Assembly (NCBI GenBank): GCA_034008185.1
Contig: CM067081.1
Span: 8,431,821-8,495,820 of the forward strand
Direction: 5' to 3'
Length of the DNA: 64,000 bases
From: Gorsachius magnificus
Lineage: Eukaryota > Chordata > Aves > Pelecaniformes > Ardeidae
Positions 25,172 through 37,193 of this stretch are shown here, in pieces (the first letter of the stretch is position 1; each line of letters starts with the position of its first letter). Below the pieces are notes generated by a model. The model did not search any database and was not told the DNA's origin. It was given only the letters and a program-made list of their open reading frames with translations. The translations under genes were made by a program, and so were the position numbers.

Positions 25172-28150
25172 CAGTACTCACCTGTTCTACCCAGCTGAAT
25201 TCACTCTTACGTTTCAGCTTGCAGCTCCTGTAACTCTTTGGGAAATTGCTCCATGGGAGACAAAATTACAAACAAAAAACCTTCATAGCACCTTCTTCAT
25301 CTTCCAGAAACTGAGCAGTAACTTTAATACAAAAGTTTACACCCTTCCCCCATAGGCTTTGAAGCAGGCAGTTGGTCAAGGACACTTCAGCTCTCCTCTG
25401 TCCCGAGGGGACTGTGGACAGCCGTTTTATAGCTGGGACAATTAAGAAAATGGGGTTTTAAAACAAAACTTACGTGCCCAGACTAGCAGAGGTTGTATCA
25501 ATCACCCTTAGAAATCATATCCCACTCCCTGTTTGAGTGCACATGAAAATCTTTTCATCCAGCTGATATGCATACTAGCAGTTACATAAAGCCTGACAAT
25601 TTGCAAGAACTGAGACAACCCCAACACCCTGCCAGTCCTCCATGCTGCACTGACATGGATGTTGACACTGTGACAGCAGAACATCAGACACCTTAAAAAT
25701 TATATTATCATGTAACATATTTGTACTTAATCTCGTAAATTTGGGTATTTCTCACGCAGGCGGTAGAGCTGGTTTTGGTACACTATCCAGTGAAGGCCCA
25801 ATTTAGGGCATCCAAATCCTTTAAGTTTTCATTAAGAGCAAGAACCTGTCAGAATGAAAGCTGAGATACGAAGCCAGGTTTCTATATACGAACTTAGGTG
25901 AAACAGTTTCTTCCTTGGGCAAAGGTATCCCTCCTACAGGGTCTTCCAGCCGCTTCTCCTGGTCTTCAGGACACTGGGTTGTTACTTACCTGAGCCCACT
26001 GTGACCAAAATCACTTTAGTAACAAAGATAACCCATAGTTTCTGCAGCATAGGATGTCGGCACAGTAGTCCAAGTATAGACAAGCGTATCAGCTTGATAG
26101 GCTCTGGACCATACAGACACTGGAGTAAGTTTTCATTACCAGTATTAAACTAAATTATACCCATGTATTTAAGAAATGCCAAAGGCAGGCTTTCAATTCT
26201 ATTGTCACCTTAAGTTTTTTCGTATGACACGCTGAGAAAAGTCTTATTTCTGCAACAGGACTGTAAGCTTCTTGTGGATCTTGCAATTAAGGCCTGTTGG
26301 GTGAGAAGAGACTTGGTCATTAGCTCTTTCAGGTGAGGAGTATCCAAGTTTGAGACATGCAACACATTAACACCTCTCATAAGTTGTGATCAGTAAGTAT
26401 AACCCATACACTGACAACTATCCGACATCCCCAAGCTGATGAGAGTGAACTATACACACAGAAAACAGTTTTACTTGTCTCTTGCATCAGGCATTCATTT
26501 GGGCAGTTTCTGAAGTCAACTCCTTTTTTTTCTACATTTCAAACTGCTACAGCAACTCTCAGCTGAGAGGGTCAGTGGCATCTACATCTTCTGGTAAAAA
26601 AATACAGTAAGAACAGTAAAATAAAACCATCTGTGAAGCTGGATGCATCCCTGCCTCCTCTGCAGAGCGGCAGCACTACTGAAACAAGAGGAGGAAGGGA
26701 GAAAGAGACGGAATCAATGCAGGTGACACCAATTGTTTCTAAACAAGTTTAAATAACAAAGCATACTGTCATGAGGTCAGCAGACTTACCCTGAAGATTT
26801 CACATACCTGTTTTCTGCCAGTTAAAGAAAAGACAATCAGTCCCCCCCCAGTTACCCCACTGCAACACTTACCATCGTAGGTACCAGTTGCACAGATATA
26901 AGCATAGGCTTAAAGTCTACAGTGGGGAACTGTTGTGACAGAAGCCATCATGTCACTGCCCCTTTTTTCTTCCCACAGCACACCTAATCTAAAGGTATCT
27001 GCACAGAGAAGAATCGGAAGTAGGGAAAAAATAATGGGGGCTGTAGTTGTGATTCAGAATTCTTCAGATGGTATACAACTGCTGCTGAAAGTTATCGCAG
27101 CAACAGAGCATGATACTCCTGCCACTCCTCTTCCTCAGGGATATGGCAGAGCTGGACCAGCTGGGGGTGGGGAGAAGCACCTCCTGTCCCAGGACACCGA
27201 GCATTTTACAGGAAGGCAGGTAACTGGTTCAGATTCTTTAACTGAAAGGAGCTGGATTTAACGAGATGGAAGAATGGCAGGCACTGCTGTAATATCAACA
27301 AATCTTGAAAGGCTGCAAGGTTCAGATTAAGTAACTGCATCACAGAACATCTCGTAACACCTTTCCTCCATCATTTAAGCGTATTCTGGGGTAAAGTCTA
27401 CTGTACCCATGCAGTTACTGTGAGGCAGTATGCTGAGCAAATGCACTGTACTTACCTCCAGGAGGAGCCAAACTATGACATAAAAACTTTTAACCCCATT
27501 TTTCCTGAGCTAAGCTACTGGACTTTAGTCAAGACTTCCAGTGAGCCTGCAAAACTCTTCACAACTCTTTTCAGTGGAATATCTTCTTGTAGTAATGAAG
27601 CACTTTATTTGACAGGAATCAGCTGTAACTAGAAATGGTGTTATTTCACAAACCATGCAATAATTTGAGTGTCCTCCCTTCCAGTTTTGAGCAAAGAGCT
27701 TCCTTGCATTATTTCAGGAATCTCCAGGCCTCTTAAGCCTAACAGAGATTTAATTTATCTCCCATTTGGTGAATGGACCATTTCCCATTTCCCGACACAG
27801 AGACTAGCATAAGCAGGGATGACGTTCAGTACAGCAAAGTCTAGAAGCTGCTGCTCAAAATCCAGCAGCTATGCTGAAACACAGACAGCACCCAGTCAGC
27901 TGGCTAAGCCATGCCAACACTAGCCAGCATGCACAAGTGAGAAACCAGGGCAGCAAATTAGCTTGGCTGCTCCCACACCACACTGGAGAGGCCTGACACC
28001 ATCTCGTCCATTCTCTCAGCTTTTTCACGGTCGATTTATGTCTCCGCAGACATACTGAGGACAGCTGCCTTGAGGAGGGAGCAAAGCTCCTCCTACTGGT
28101 CACGCTAAGCCACGTTGTCTATGACAGCCAAACACAGTTATCAGGCAGAA
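25172..28150. other. Intergenic, no gene recognised
   Basis: No young repeat and no convincing exon. If island 2 makes a leftward lncRNA, its downstream exons may lie here, but I cannot place splice sites with confidence. Confidence 0.5.
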
Positions 28151-28679
28151 GCCACAACCCTTAGAAGAGCCCCAAATCAGCAAGCACAGGCTGTCACCGG
28201 GAGCGTGACAAGGGCACGTCCCAGCCCGCTCCCTGCTGAGGGCCTCCCCCACCAAGGCCAGGCCAAGAGCTCGGCTCCGCTCGTTAAGCCAGTCCGCACT
28301 TCGTCCCAGGCAAGGGCCTCCGCACCTGCGGCCCCCGCACGGGGCCCCTCTCCCCGGAGGGCGCGGGGGCCACCACCCCGACGGCCGCCCGGCCTCCTGC
28401 GCCACAGGCACCAGCCCCCCCGCCGCCACCAGCGCCGCCCCGGCCCCGATGCGCAGCGCGGCCGCCGCCCAGCCTGCCCGCGGCACCGTGACCGGCCGCC
28501 CCTCTCGGCCGCCCCCCCCCCCCGCAGCCGGGCCCCCCGGGGCCCCCGGCCCAGGGGCGAGCCCCGGGCGGGCTCCCCCCGGAGGGCACTGCCCCGCGAG
28601 CACCGAGGGCCCCGGCCGCTACGCGATGCCCTGCGGGGCCCTCCGCAACCCGCCGCGCCCCCTCCGCCGCCTCCTTCTC

Positions 28680-28900
28680 TCTCACCCCCTTGACAAGCTC
28701 TTGCCGCCGCCCCCCCCCCGCACCAGCACCTGATTCCCGCCCTCCCTCTTTTTTCCGACATCTTAACCCGGTTCCCCGGTCGCTCCTCCCGAGCTAAAAG
28801 CGTCCCACGCCATCAACATGGCGGCCGCCGCCGCCGCCACCTCCTCCGCCCGCGCTCCCCTCCCGCCCCCCACGGCGGCCGCGCAGCGCGGTGTCTGCCG
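28680..28900 (-). ncRNA. Possible first exon of a leftward divergent transcript
   Basis: Left of the promoter elements, the minus strand carries a YY1-type element (GCCGCCATGTTG, about 28,816-28,827) in the same geometry as in PCF11, and then a splice-donor candidate GGG|GTGAGA whose exon side ends at 28,686. A short frame starting at the ATG inside the YY1 element runs 18 codons, and other frames look random. In mammals the RAB30 promoter drives a divergent lncRNA on this side, so a lncRNA is the favoured reading. A small protein gene cannot be excluded. The start and the rest of the transcript are not seen. Confidence 0.35.
28816..28827 (-). promoter_or_regulatory. YY1-type element
   Basis: CAACATGGCGGC on the + strand matches the YY1 consensus AANATGGCGGC. 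The same orientation relative to the leftward transcript is seen at PCF11 (about 335-347). Confidence 0.5.
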
Positions 28901-28952
28901 GGAGATGGAGTCCTCGCTCTGCGCGCTGCCGCGCGGCGCTTGCCCTCGGGAA

Positions 28953-28969
28953 ACTACAACCCCCAGAAG
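28953..28969 (+). promoter_or_regulatory. ZNF143 (Staf)-type element
   Basis: ACTACAACCCCCAGAAG is close to the ZNF143 site ACTACAATTCCCAGAAG (two substitutions). ZNF143 sites are typical of CpG-island promoters, often bidirectional. A CCAAT box follows 24 bp later. Confidence 0.6.
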
Positions 28970-28992
28970 ACCCCGCTGCCGGCAGGCGCCAG

Positions 28993-28997
28993 CCAAT
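28993..28997 (+). promoter_or_regulatory. CCAAT box
   Basis: AGCCAATGGG, a full NF-Y consensus, in the + strand sense and therefore oriented towards the presumed RAB30 transcript. It lies about 100 bp left of the minisatellite. Confidence 0.55.
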
Positions 28998-29089
28998 GGG
29001 AAGGCGGCGGCGCGGCCGCTCGCCCCGCCCCGGCGGGCGAGAGGGTGCTGCCGCGGGGGGGGCCCCGCTCCTGCTCCCGTTCCGGCCCC

Positions 29090-29572
29090 CTGAGCACCGG
29101 CCCGGGGCGGCCCTGCTCCTGCACCGGCCCGGGGGGCTGCCCTGCAGCGGGGGCGGCCCTGCGCTCGTCCCCGGAGGGGGTTGCCTGGCACCGAGCCCCG
29201 CTGCACCCATCCCGGGGGGGCCCGTCCTGCCCCGCGGGGGGCTCGGCGCCCGTCCCGGGGAGCTGCGCTGCAGGGGGGAGGGGGCCAACACCCGTCCCCG
29301 AGCGGGGCTGCCTTGCGCCCGAGCCCGCTGCACCCATCCCGGGAAGCTGCCCTGCGCCGGGTGGGTGGCCGGCAGCCATCCCCGGGGGAGCGGGCTGCCT
29401 TGCACCCATCCCGGGGGGGGGCCCGGGTGTGTGAGGGCTACACCGCACCCCGCCCCGCTACCCCCGTCGTGGAGCGGCTGGGCGCTGCCAGCCTTCTCCC
29501 ATCGCCGGTGACCGGCTCCTGGCTCCCGCCTCGTTTTATGGTCGTGGAGAGGGAGGAAAAATCCCAAACCAG
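29090..29572 (+). other. RAB30: Putative RAB30 non-coding first exon
   Basis: The right end is a near-consensus splice donor, CCAAACCAG|GTGAGT at 29,572/29,573. The left end (transcription start) is not visible and is placed right of the CCAAT and ZNF143-type elements. RAB30 encodes a Golgi-associated small GTPase; in mammals its coding sequence begins in a later exon, and it lies divergent to PCF11. The first ATG close to the donor (29,538) opens M-V-V-E-R-E-E-K and is not the RAB30 start, so it would be an upstream ATG. A second possible acceptor (TTTCCCGCAG, ending 29,666) would define a 94-bp mini-intron. The gene name is inferred from synteny; only the splice donor and promoter context are seen. 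Confidence 0.45.
29095..29425. repeat. 42-bp GC-rich minisatellite, about 7-8 degenerate copies
   Basis: A block of the form CRCCC(A/G)TCCC(C)GGG recurs at about 29,122, 29,162, 29,204, 29,247, 29,289, 29,331 and 29,373, giving spacings of 40, 42, 43, 42, 42 and 42 bp. A last unit at 29,403 comes 30 bp later, as if 12 bp were lost. Most units also carry a GCTGCCYTGC block. Because 42 is a multiple of three, several frames stay open on both strands, which explains the proline/glycine-rich open frames here. Confidence 0.8.
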
Positions 29573-29950
29573 GTGAGTTCTGCGCTCCCTTTCTTTTTTG
29601 TGTGTGTTTTTCCTCCCCTGTTCTCCCCCCTCACCCCTCCTCCGCCCATCTCGTTCTTTCCCGCAGCGGGGAGAAGCGCTGCCGAGCCGGGCTGCGCCGC
29701 CTCTCCCTGGCGTTGCTGAAAAAGAGGGGATCCCCCCAAAACCCTCTAAATTAGAGGAATACTGGGGAGCCCCGTACCCCTCCCCGCCCTTCGGCCCCGG
29801 CGGCCAGCGCGTCCCCCCGCTGCCGCGCTTCGCGTCCCGCAGCCTCCGGGAAACTCCCGCAACTTGGGGATGCTGCGGGCGGCCCGCAACGGCGGCACCG
29901 GGAGGGAGCCCTGTCCCGTTTGTCTTTCGCACTCTGTAGCAGCGGAAAAT

Positions 29951-32900
29951 CGGATGGATTTTTAATTGCTGTCATTAAGTGCTGCTGAGCGCCTGTGAGA
30001 CCTGGGGTTCCTGGGGGGAAAAAAAAAAGCAATCTTCTAAAAAGTTGAATAAGCGAGGTCTGGTTTAAGATGGGGCTAGGGGCGCTGGTGTGCTACGTCG
30101 TGCGATTTCTGTGTTTTGACACCCCCATTCCGCAGCTTTTGCAGGGAAATGGGAGAGATTTGGATCAAACTGGCTCTCAATTCCGGGTGTGTGCAGTTGG
30201 TCCAGGTTTCTTTTCCAAGTCGTATCATGAGCATGCATCTTAAAAATGGTCGGTTGGACAGCCTGATGGTTTATTTGAACTTCCAAACTATCACTCTGGT
30301 CTTTTTCCCTTTTGTTGTAAATACAAGAAGTGCATATATTTTAAACTTTTTAAAAACTTTGTGGTCCAGCGGTGCTTGGTTTTAGCGTGGCTGTTTTGTT
30401 TTCCCGTTCCGCGCTGTTTGCAAGATGCAGTTCAGAACTTTACTTGAACAGTGCTATGATATTAGTGCAAGATACTAGAATTTTTTTTTCCTTGGTGCAT
30501 AACAGCAGGTTTTTTTCTCCCTTCTATAATTACATTACAACTGCAATTGCTCAGGGACCCCAGATCTCTAATGCTGTGCTCGTGGCAGCAAAATGTGAGC
30601 ACGCAGAGGGGTCCTGCTCACCTCAAATCTGTCAGCATCTTTCGGTGCCCTTTAAAGTTAATCCGTTCCAAAGCCTGACTCGGAGGCTGTTCTGAGAGCA
30701 GGAAGAGAGCATGCAGCTGAGCAGATTTTTATTTATTTATTTATTTTCCTTTCCCTCTAGCTGCATATTTGCTTCTGCGCTTCTCTTGTGTAACTGGCAC
30801 TGTGTGTCCTCTGGCAGGCTCCCTGGAATCTCAGCGCTGAGGGCCGGGTGACATGAGTGCAGTGGGCACAATGAAACTCCCTGTTTGGTTTGATCAAAGT
30901 GTTTGTAAACACCAAGGCGGTGGTTGGGGTGTCCGTATGCAATGCACGGCGATTTACAGCCTCCCCTCTTCAGGCGGGATAAATGTGCTGCATCCACACC
31001 TCCTCCTTGCATTTATTTTATCTGTGGTTTTTTCCTTCCTTTCTCTTTGTTACTGACTCAGAGGGGAAGAACAACGCTGCGTGCAGAGGTTGCCTTTGTT
31101 TGGTTGGTCTTTTTTTAACAGTTTTATTTCCTGGAGTGGCATTTTCCCCTTTATTTTACAGGGGAGGGAACGGGTAATCTAATAGAGGGTTTCCCATCTT
31201 GGCTGTAAAAGGAGAAGTTTTATAGCAGTGATTTTGTTAGCTATGGAGAGAAGGCGCTGGAAATGAAGTGATAATTTGAAAGTGTAGCCTGGGAATTGGT
31301 CTGGGAAATATTGATACAGACGTTGTGGTGAACAAGCAGGGAATCCATGGCCGGGGATTTCTTAGTTTAAAAGTAATGAAATTTTTGTGATGTCTCTCTC
31401 CTTAATTCTGCTTTCATCTTTATACGTGTGTATGTCTTTACAAATATGTGTTGGCATTTATGCCTGTTTTATTATTTTTCTGAATTAACAAATTTATTAA
31501 GTTTAGAAAGACTTGTGACAACGTTGTCTTGCACGCTGTTTTCAAGCTATATTATGCTACTGCAAGACGTGGATTAAAAATGTAGCCTCAGAAATCTACG
31601 CTATCAATAAGATGAAATTTTGCCTTGCAGCAACAGATACACAGGCACATAAAAATGGACCAAAAGCTGCAAATCACTCAATAGATGAGTGATTGCTGTG
31701 AAAAAGCACAGATGAGCTAAGGGGCCCTTCCTCTTGAATAATTTGAATCCTGATCCTGCAAAGACCTAAATACATTTACTGGGATTCAAGAAGTCCATGA
31801 GATGCCAATTGCTGGAAGTAGAGAGGCTGTCCCAGGAAGGCAGTGCTTAAATATTTCCTCTGGCCTTTTACTTTTTCCCCAATTTCTTATGAATGTCTGA
31901 AAGGGGATTCAGGGTTAGAAGGTCTTGTGGTCATACCCTGTACAGTTTTCTTGTATTTTGGTCCTGTTCTTAATCAAACTGAGTTTGATGCCGTTGGTTG
32001 GCTTCTTAGTAAAGCCAGAAATCACATGTTTGTAAATTGGCTTTATCAGCATCACCTACATGCCCTGCGCTGTATTAAATTACCCATTCCAGAACCGTTG
32101 TAGAAGGAGGTTCAAGCTGCCCTGGGATGCTTGGGTGTCTCCTAACCTCGTGTTTGTGGGGACCCAAAGGCTGGTGAGATGAGGGGAACCTGGAAGAGCC
32201 AGAGCTGGGACAGACTTGCTGCCTCTTTATTTTCTTCTCGTCTCCTGAGCTGAGCTATGGGAGGACAGTGTTGCCTGGAGCTGGGGTCTAGTGAGGCAAC
32301 TGGAGCTTCTGAAGGGAGAGGTGGATGGATGAAGAGTGCTCTTCAGGGGGGGTTGAGCAGTTGCTTCCCAAATAGGCATGGGGAGGGAAGGTGAGAATTG
32401 AGGAGTGAGAGAAAGGTGTCTGTGAGCAAACTGAACCTCTGTTTGTTGCCTTTCCGTGAAAAGAGCTTTCCTCTGCTGTCTAGGCTGTGTATTCCTCTTC
32501 TTCCCAGGCCCACCTATGGGTGGTAGATGTTGCTCGCAGCCTGAGCTGGAGCACTGGGGGTCACTAACACAAGCTGCAGAGCTCCTGGTTTTAGCTCTGG
32601 ACCTGCTCTTGTTCAGTCCTTGCTGTGATAAGCCAAGCTGGCATCCAGCAATCGGCAAATTGAGGTGATTGCTCTAAGTTTTGTGGTGTGTCCCAGGCGG
32701 GTGTATCTGCAGCTGGGGTTTTTTGTACATGTGGGATGGGGTTGTTGGCATTTTCCTATATTTACATACAATATAGCCAAACAAGAAATTATAATAGCTG
32801 ATAATTAGATAAATTCCTTTTCTAATTTTAAGGCATATTGCCTTTTTTTTTCCGGACAGGACCAACAGTTTGAGTGCAAGCCTTGCTCTTGGCAAGTACA

Positions 32901-34802
32901 GAAAGGTGGGTGGGGAATGTGCTAAGGGCTGGTTTGGGCATATTGCCAAATAACCATCCAGGCAATGGGAAAGTTCAAGAGATTCATTGCAGTAATGTGG
33001 CTAACATGGCAGGAGAGCAGAAGGCAGTGCCGGGTGGGCACACCTCGCAGTGCTGAGGCTGTTTAAACCGGGAAGCCTGCATGGATGCTTGCAAGACTTT
33101 GGAGCAGGAGATTTAGGAGACAGTAAAATCATCTTTTGTATTACAGATGGGTTTCCAACACCAAAACCTGTCAACTCTTGGGGCAGAGATGCTCAGCAAC
33201 AGCCCTGCTTTGGCTGGAGGACAGATGAGATAACCGAAGGCAATGTTTTGATTGACTCTCTAGTTTCTGTAATTTCATTCTGCAGCAAGTCATTTAGCTT
33301 CCTTCCCCCTGCAGTGATTCTGTCAATAACTAACCAAATCCTCGTTTTATTTTTAATGGCTCTCTTACAGTGTGAAACAACTGATCTGTCATGTTTTTCA
33401 TATAACCCTGCTGCCTCTTGCTCAGCCTGTGCTTAAAGCATGAGTTTAAACTGGGAGGGTTGAGTCAGGTATTCTTCAGGTGCTAATATGTTGAATTAAT
33501 TAGAGCAGAACAAGGATGAACTTGTCCCTTAAAATCACAGTCAGTATTTAAACAGAGTCAAGACCACATTAAAGTCTGTGGCTGGTACAGTAGTTTCATA
33601 ACTAATCTGTGCTATCAAACGTCGGCCCTGAATAAGGGATTACTGAGATTTGTGTTATAATGTCATTTGATTTCACCCTGCGTAGATAAAGATTGTTAGA
33701 GAGCTTTGTGGCATTGAGCTGGGGGTAGATATTTAGGTTGCGAAGAGCTTGAGACCAAATTGCTGTTTGTCACCTTGCCTTGAGTTACCGCTCCCGCTAC
33801 GCTGCACTTCTCTCTGTTCGCAGAGGTGCACTGCTCCCTAATATATTTAAGGCAAAATTTAAACCACCTGCTTAAACTAACCTAGCTATTAGTTTCCTGA
33901 AATAATTAGGGAATTCTTGGACAAACAGAGGAGGAGACCTTCAGTGAGGTCTTGCTTTGCTTGATACATAGACAGAGCCTCACGGAAATCTGCTGCTGTC
34001 CTTTTGAAGATCACAGGATACCCTGTTTATTTTTTTTCCTTTCAGCAGAGCTGCTTTCTTTTAGGTCCTGCTGAACTAAAAGTTAACTGTAACCTTTAAG
34101 TATCTGAATAGTGGTTTCTTTCAGACCTTGAAAAGAGTAATGGGAAAGGGAAGAGAGACGAGGAAGGGGAGGAGAGGCTGTGCTGGCATGAAAAAAGACA
34201 AGCTTGCACATGGTTTCTTGAAAGACTGTATCCTGCAGGGTGAATTTAAAAGGGGAGGGGGAAAAAAAAAAGAAAAGTGGTGGAGATGCCAAAGCCTACA
34301 GAAGTCAAGCAGTGCTTGGGTAACTCTGTCCTGCTAAAGATGCTTTCCACAAGGAGAGGAGCTTAGCGCAGGGCCCCAGCAGCCTGACCCGCTGCTGCAC
34401 TGGGCTGCCGCTTGCCTGCACCAAAGTTACCAAAAACTAAACTCTGCTTTTTTGATTAAGCAGGCAGGCGGTTACTGGAAGGGCAGAATGTGTGCATTTG
34501 AAATGAGAGTATTTCTTGATATAAATCCAGCCTATTTGCAAAAGGGAATTGCCATGGAACTGCCATCCCATAGGCTGGTGCCGAGCCTTGATGCCAATTT
34601 GTTGGGAACAGTGAAGAAATTGAAGCTGACTGCGTATGAGGCTTTCGCATCCCGCAGTAGCAATGAGTTGTAGGCACTTTCCAGAGCCCCTTGCATCCAA
34701 AAAAAAGGCGCTTTTATTGCTTCAGCGGGAGGGATCATTCCCTTACCTGGCTGTGGAAGTATGGGATCCCTCTCCAGAGTGGTTAGATGGTGGTTAAATA
34801 GA
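29951..34802. other. Intronic or intergenic, no gene recognised
   Basis: Largely unique sequence with short T-runs, a (TTTA) repeat at 30,726-30,747 and a purine-rich stretch at about 34,131-34,176. Open frames up to 143 codons (32,227-32,658, minus) have no recognised domain. This is the longest part of the right half free of young repeats. Confidence 0.5.
30726..30747. repeat. (TTTA) microsatellite
   Basis: About four to five TTTA units in a T-rich context. Confidence 0.8.
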
Positions 34803-35235
34803 CTATTTCAGTTGGAAGGGACCTACAAGGATCATCTACTCCAACTGCCTGACCAATTCAGGGCTGACCAAAGATTACAGCATGTTGTTAAGGGCATTGT
34901 CCAAATGCCTCTGAAACGCCAACAGGCTTGGGGCATCAACCACCTCTCTAGGAAGCCTCTTCCAGTGTTTGACCACCCCCTTGGGAAAGAAATGCTTCCT
35001 AATGTCCAGTCTGAACCTCCCTTGGTGCAGCTTTGAACCATTCCCATGCGTCCTGTCACTGGATCCCAGGGAGAAGAGCTTGGCACCTCCCTCTCCTTTT
35101 CCCCTCCTCAGGAAGCTGCAGAGAGCAATGAGGTGGCCCCTCAGCCTCCTTTTCTCCAAAGTAGACAAGCCCAGAGTCCTTAGCTGCTCCTTATCCTTCC
35201 AGCCCTGTCATCAGTGGTGTTGCTCTCCAACAAAG
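34803..35235 (-). mobile_element. CR1 LINE, 5'-truncated, older subfamily
   Basis: Antisense CR1: TTTCAGTTGGAAGGGACCTA, then CATCTACTCCAACTGCCTGA near the 3' end, followed leftward in the element by the ORF2 C-terminus (minus frame containing E-K-R-R-L-R-G-H-L-I-A at 35,130-35,168). Frameshifts and stops are present. It lacks the ATTCTATGATTCTA tail and is more diverged than the copies at 37.4 and 55.7 kb. Confidence 0.9.
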
Positions 35236-36644
35236 CTGTACAGGGTTATACGGGGTGTTTCACCTGGGCTGTCACTACCAAGACACCACCAGCTCGAGGG
35301 GGACTGCTGACATGCTTGTTCCCATCTGCTTTCTCTGTGCTTGTTTTCCATCTGCTGAAGCTTCTCCTTGCTCCAGTCCAGCCACCCCTCCTCCCCTTCC
35401 CCCTCTGCTTTTCTAGTGATCAACATCTAGTGATGTTGATTGGTAACCTTTGGAAGCTTGGATACTCCCCAACTACAAATGAATCTGGGGAATGCTGTGG
35501 ATGGGCATAAACGGAGACTCATCTGAAGAAGATGTGGTGCCCATAGGGAACAGGTTATTAAAGATGTTGGGTGGAAAGAAGAATGTGTACCTGATCAGCA
35601 AACCAGCCCACCTATGCTCTGCAGCGGTTGTAACGTAAGGCACAGGAACTTGTCAAGCCCTCCTGTCTTCCCAATGGTCCCTCTTTTGCTCCAAATACAT
35701 GTTCATCTATAGATGCAAAAGTGGTGGGAGATCCAGAAAAACCTGTGCTCCAGAAAAATCCCAGATGCATGTTCAGGATGAAGATCAACACCCTGAGTTG
35801 AGAGGTGAATGCCAATGTGTAGATTTACTGGTGATCAAAGAATGAGTTTGCCAGGATTAGGAAAGAAGTCATGCTCCTAAACCCCCCAGATTTTGGGTTT
35901 GCTGTGTTGCAAAGACTACTTTCAGTAATGAAAAGCTGACTTGAAAAATAATCATTAGCACTTCTCTGTGATTTAAATTTCATTGCCTGAACTCAGAGTA
36001 ATGGAAAATAGATCAGTCAAGGCTTTATATCTAACAAGTTTTTAAAGGAAGCCAGCTTTATGTCTAATTAGTGAGAAGTTCTCCGTGGTGCCATCTCTTA
36101 TGCTTCCAGGGTCTAACGCATGGTGTTTTCATGACAGTTTTGGCTGCAGCATGGGAATATTTACTTAAAAAAAATGTCCTTTCTTAAAAACATAGTAAAC
36201 CAAATTTGTATATAAATTTATTTTCTTAGACAACCTGAATTTTTGTTAGTGACCTCAGGAAATCCCCTAAGGGGTCTCCATGCTGTGTGGTCTTGTTTTC
36301 CTGTTGCTTTCTGCTGGCAGAAGGGAGTTTTAAGTTTCATCTTCTCCAACACTGGAGATTGAAGCTTTATTATAATGGCTACTGATCTTGATTAACTGAG
36401 AGAGGAGATGACTGCCACTTAAAAAAACCAAAACTTTTTTTTTTTTTTGTTCTTGCTTTATAACTATTAACTCAAATACCTGAAAAATAAATGTAGGGTT
36501 GAGTCATTTGGTATCCCTATTAGAATAATCTGATTTTTCCAGAGATCTATCCTGAAACAAGTAATATTTGGAGGTGAGAATCAGGTAGCCTTTCTTTTTC
36601 ATCCTGAAATTGCTGGGGAGTATCAGGTCACTTTTGTGTATTGG
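35236..36644. other. Intronic, no gene recognised
   Basis: Unique-looking sequence with a T15-type run near 36,433-36,448. No exon or repeat assigned. Confidence 0.5.
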
Positions 36645-37193
36645 TGTCGTGGTTTGACCCCAGCTGGCAGCTAAGCACCACGCATCTGCTCGCTCACTCT
36701 GCCCCCCTGCCCCATTGGGATGGGGGAGAGAATCAGGGGAAAAAAAAAAGTAAAACCTGTGGGTTGAGATAAAGAGAGTTTGACAGAACAGCAGAGGAAG
36801 AGAAAATAATAATAACGATAAAAGAATATACAAAACAAGTGATGCACGGTGCAACTGCTCACCACCCACTGACCCATGCCCAGCCTGGCCCTGAGCAGCA
36901 ATCGCTGCCCCCCAGCCAGCTCCCCCCCCAGTTTATATGCTGGGCTTGACATCATATGGTCTGGAATAGCCCTTGGGCCAGTTGGGGTCAGCTGTCCTGG
37001 CTGTGCCCCCTCCCAGCTTCTTGTGCCCCTGGCAGAGCTGAGAGCTGAGAAGTCCTTGACTAGTGTAAGCCCTGCTCAGCAACAACGAAACCATCAGTGA
37101 GTTACCAACATTCTTCTAGTACTGAATCCAAACCACAGCACGGTGCCAGCTATTAGGAAGAAGATCAACTCTGTCCCAACTGAAACCTGGACA
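36645..37193 (-). mobile_element. Solo LTR of an avian endogenous retrovirus (ERVL-like)
   Basis: 549 bp bounded by TGTCGTGG and CCTGGACA, terminal TG...CA. The sense strand is minus: a TATA box (ATATAAA, about 36,932-36,939) lies downstream of the U3 part, and the A/T-rich R/U5 region is at 36,770-36,835. Flanks are ATTGG (36,640-36,644) and ATTAG (37,194-37,198), a 5-bp target duplication with one change, which fits ERVL-type insertion. The position where the second LTR keeps a TTTAAT (ATTAAA) polyadenylation signal reads TTTGAC here, so that signal is lost. No internal gag/pol/env sequence is next to it. Confidence 0.85.

Larger units (their letters stand above)
28150..29950. promoter_or_regulatory. 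CpG island 2 (putative RAB30 bidirectional promoter)
   Basis: About 1.8 kb of very high GC with dense CpG in an otherwise AT-rich region. It holds divergent promoter elements (28,810-29,000), a minus-strand splice-donor candidate at 28,685/28,686, a 42-bp minisatellite and a strong + strand splice donor at 29,572/29,573. The large overlapping open frames on both strands (up to 257 codons) follow from the GC bias and the 42-bp periodicity, and are not genes. Confidence 0.85.

Noticed and set aside
28115..29932. Many overlapping open frames (up to 257 codons) on both strands of CpG island 2
   Set aside because: GC-rich sequence with few stop codons, plus a 42-bp periodic repeat, keeps all frames open. 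The translations are Gly/Pro/Arg/Ala-rich and resemble no family.
36645..37193. A complete endogenous retrovirus between the two LTRs
   Set aside because: The LTRs are 23 kb apart with CR1 copies, MIR relics and unique sequence between them, no gag/pol/env frames, and each has its own flanks, so they are separate solo LTRs.
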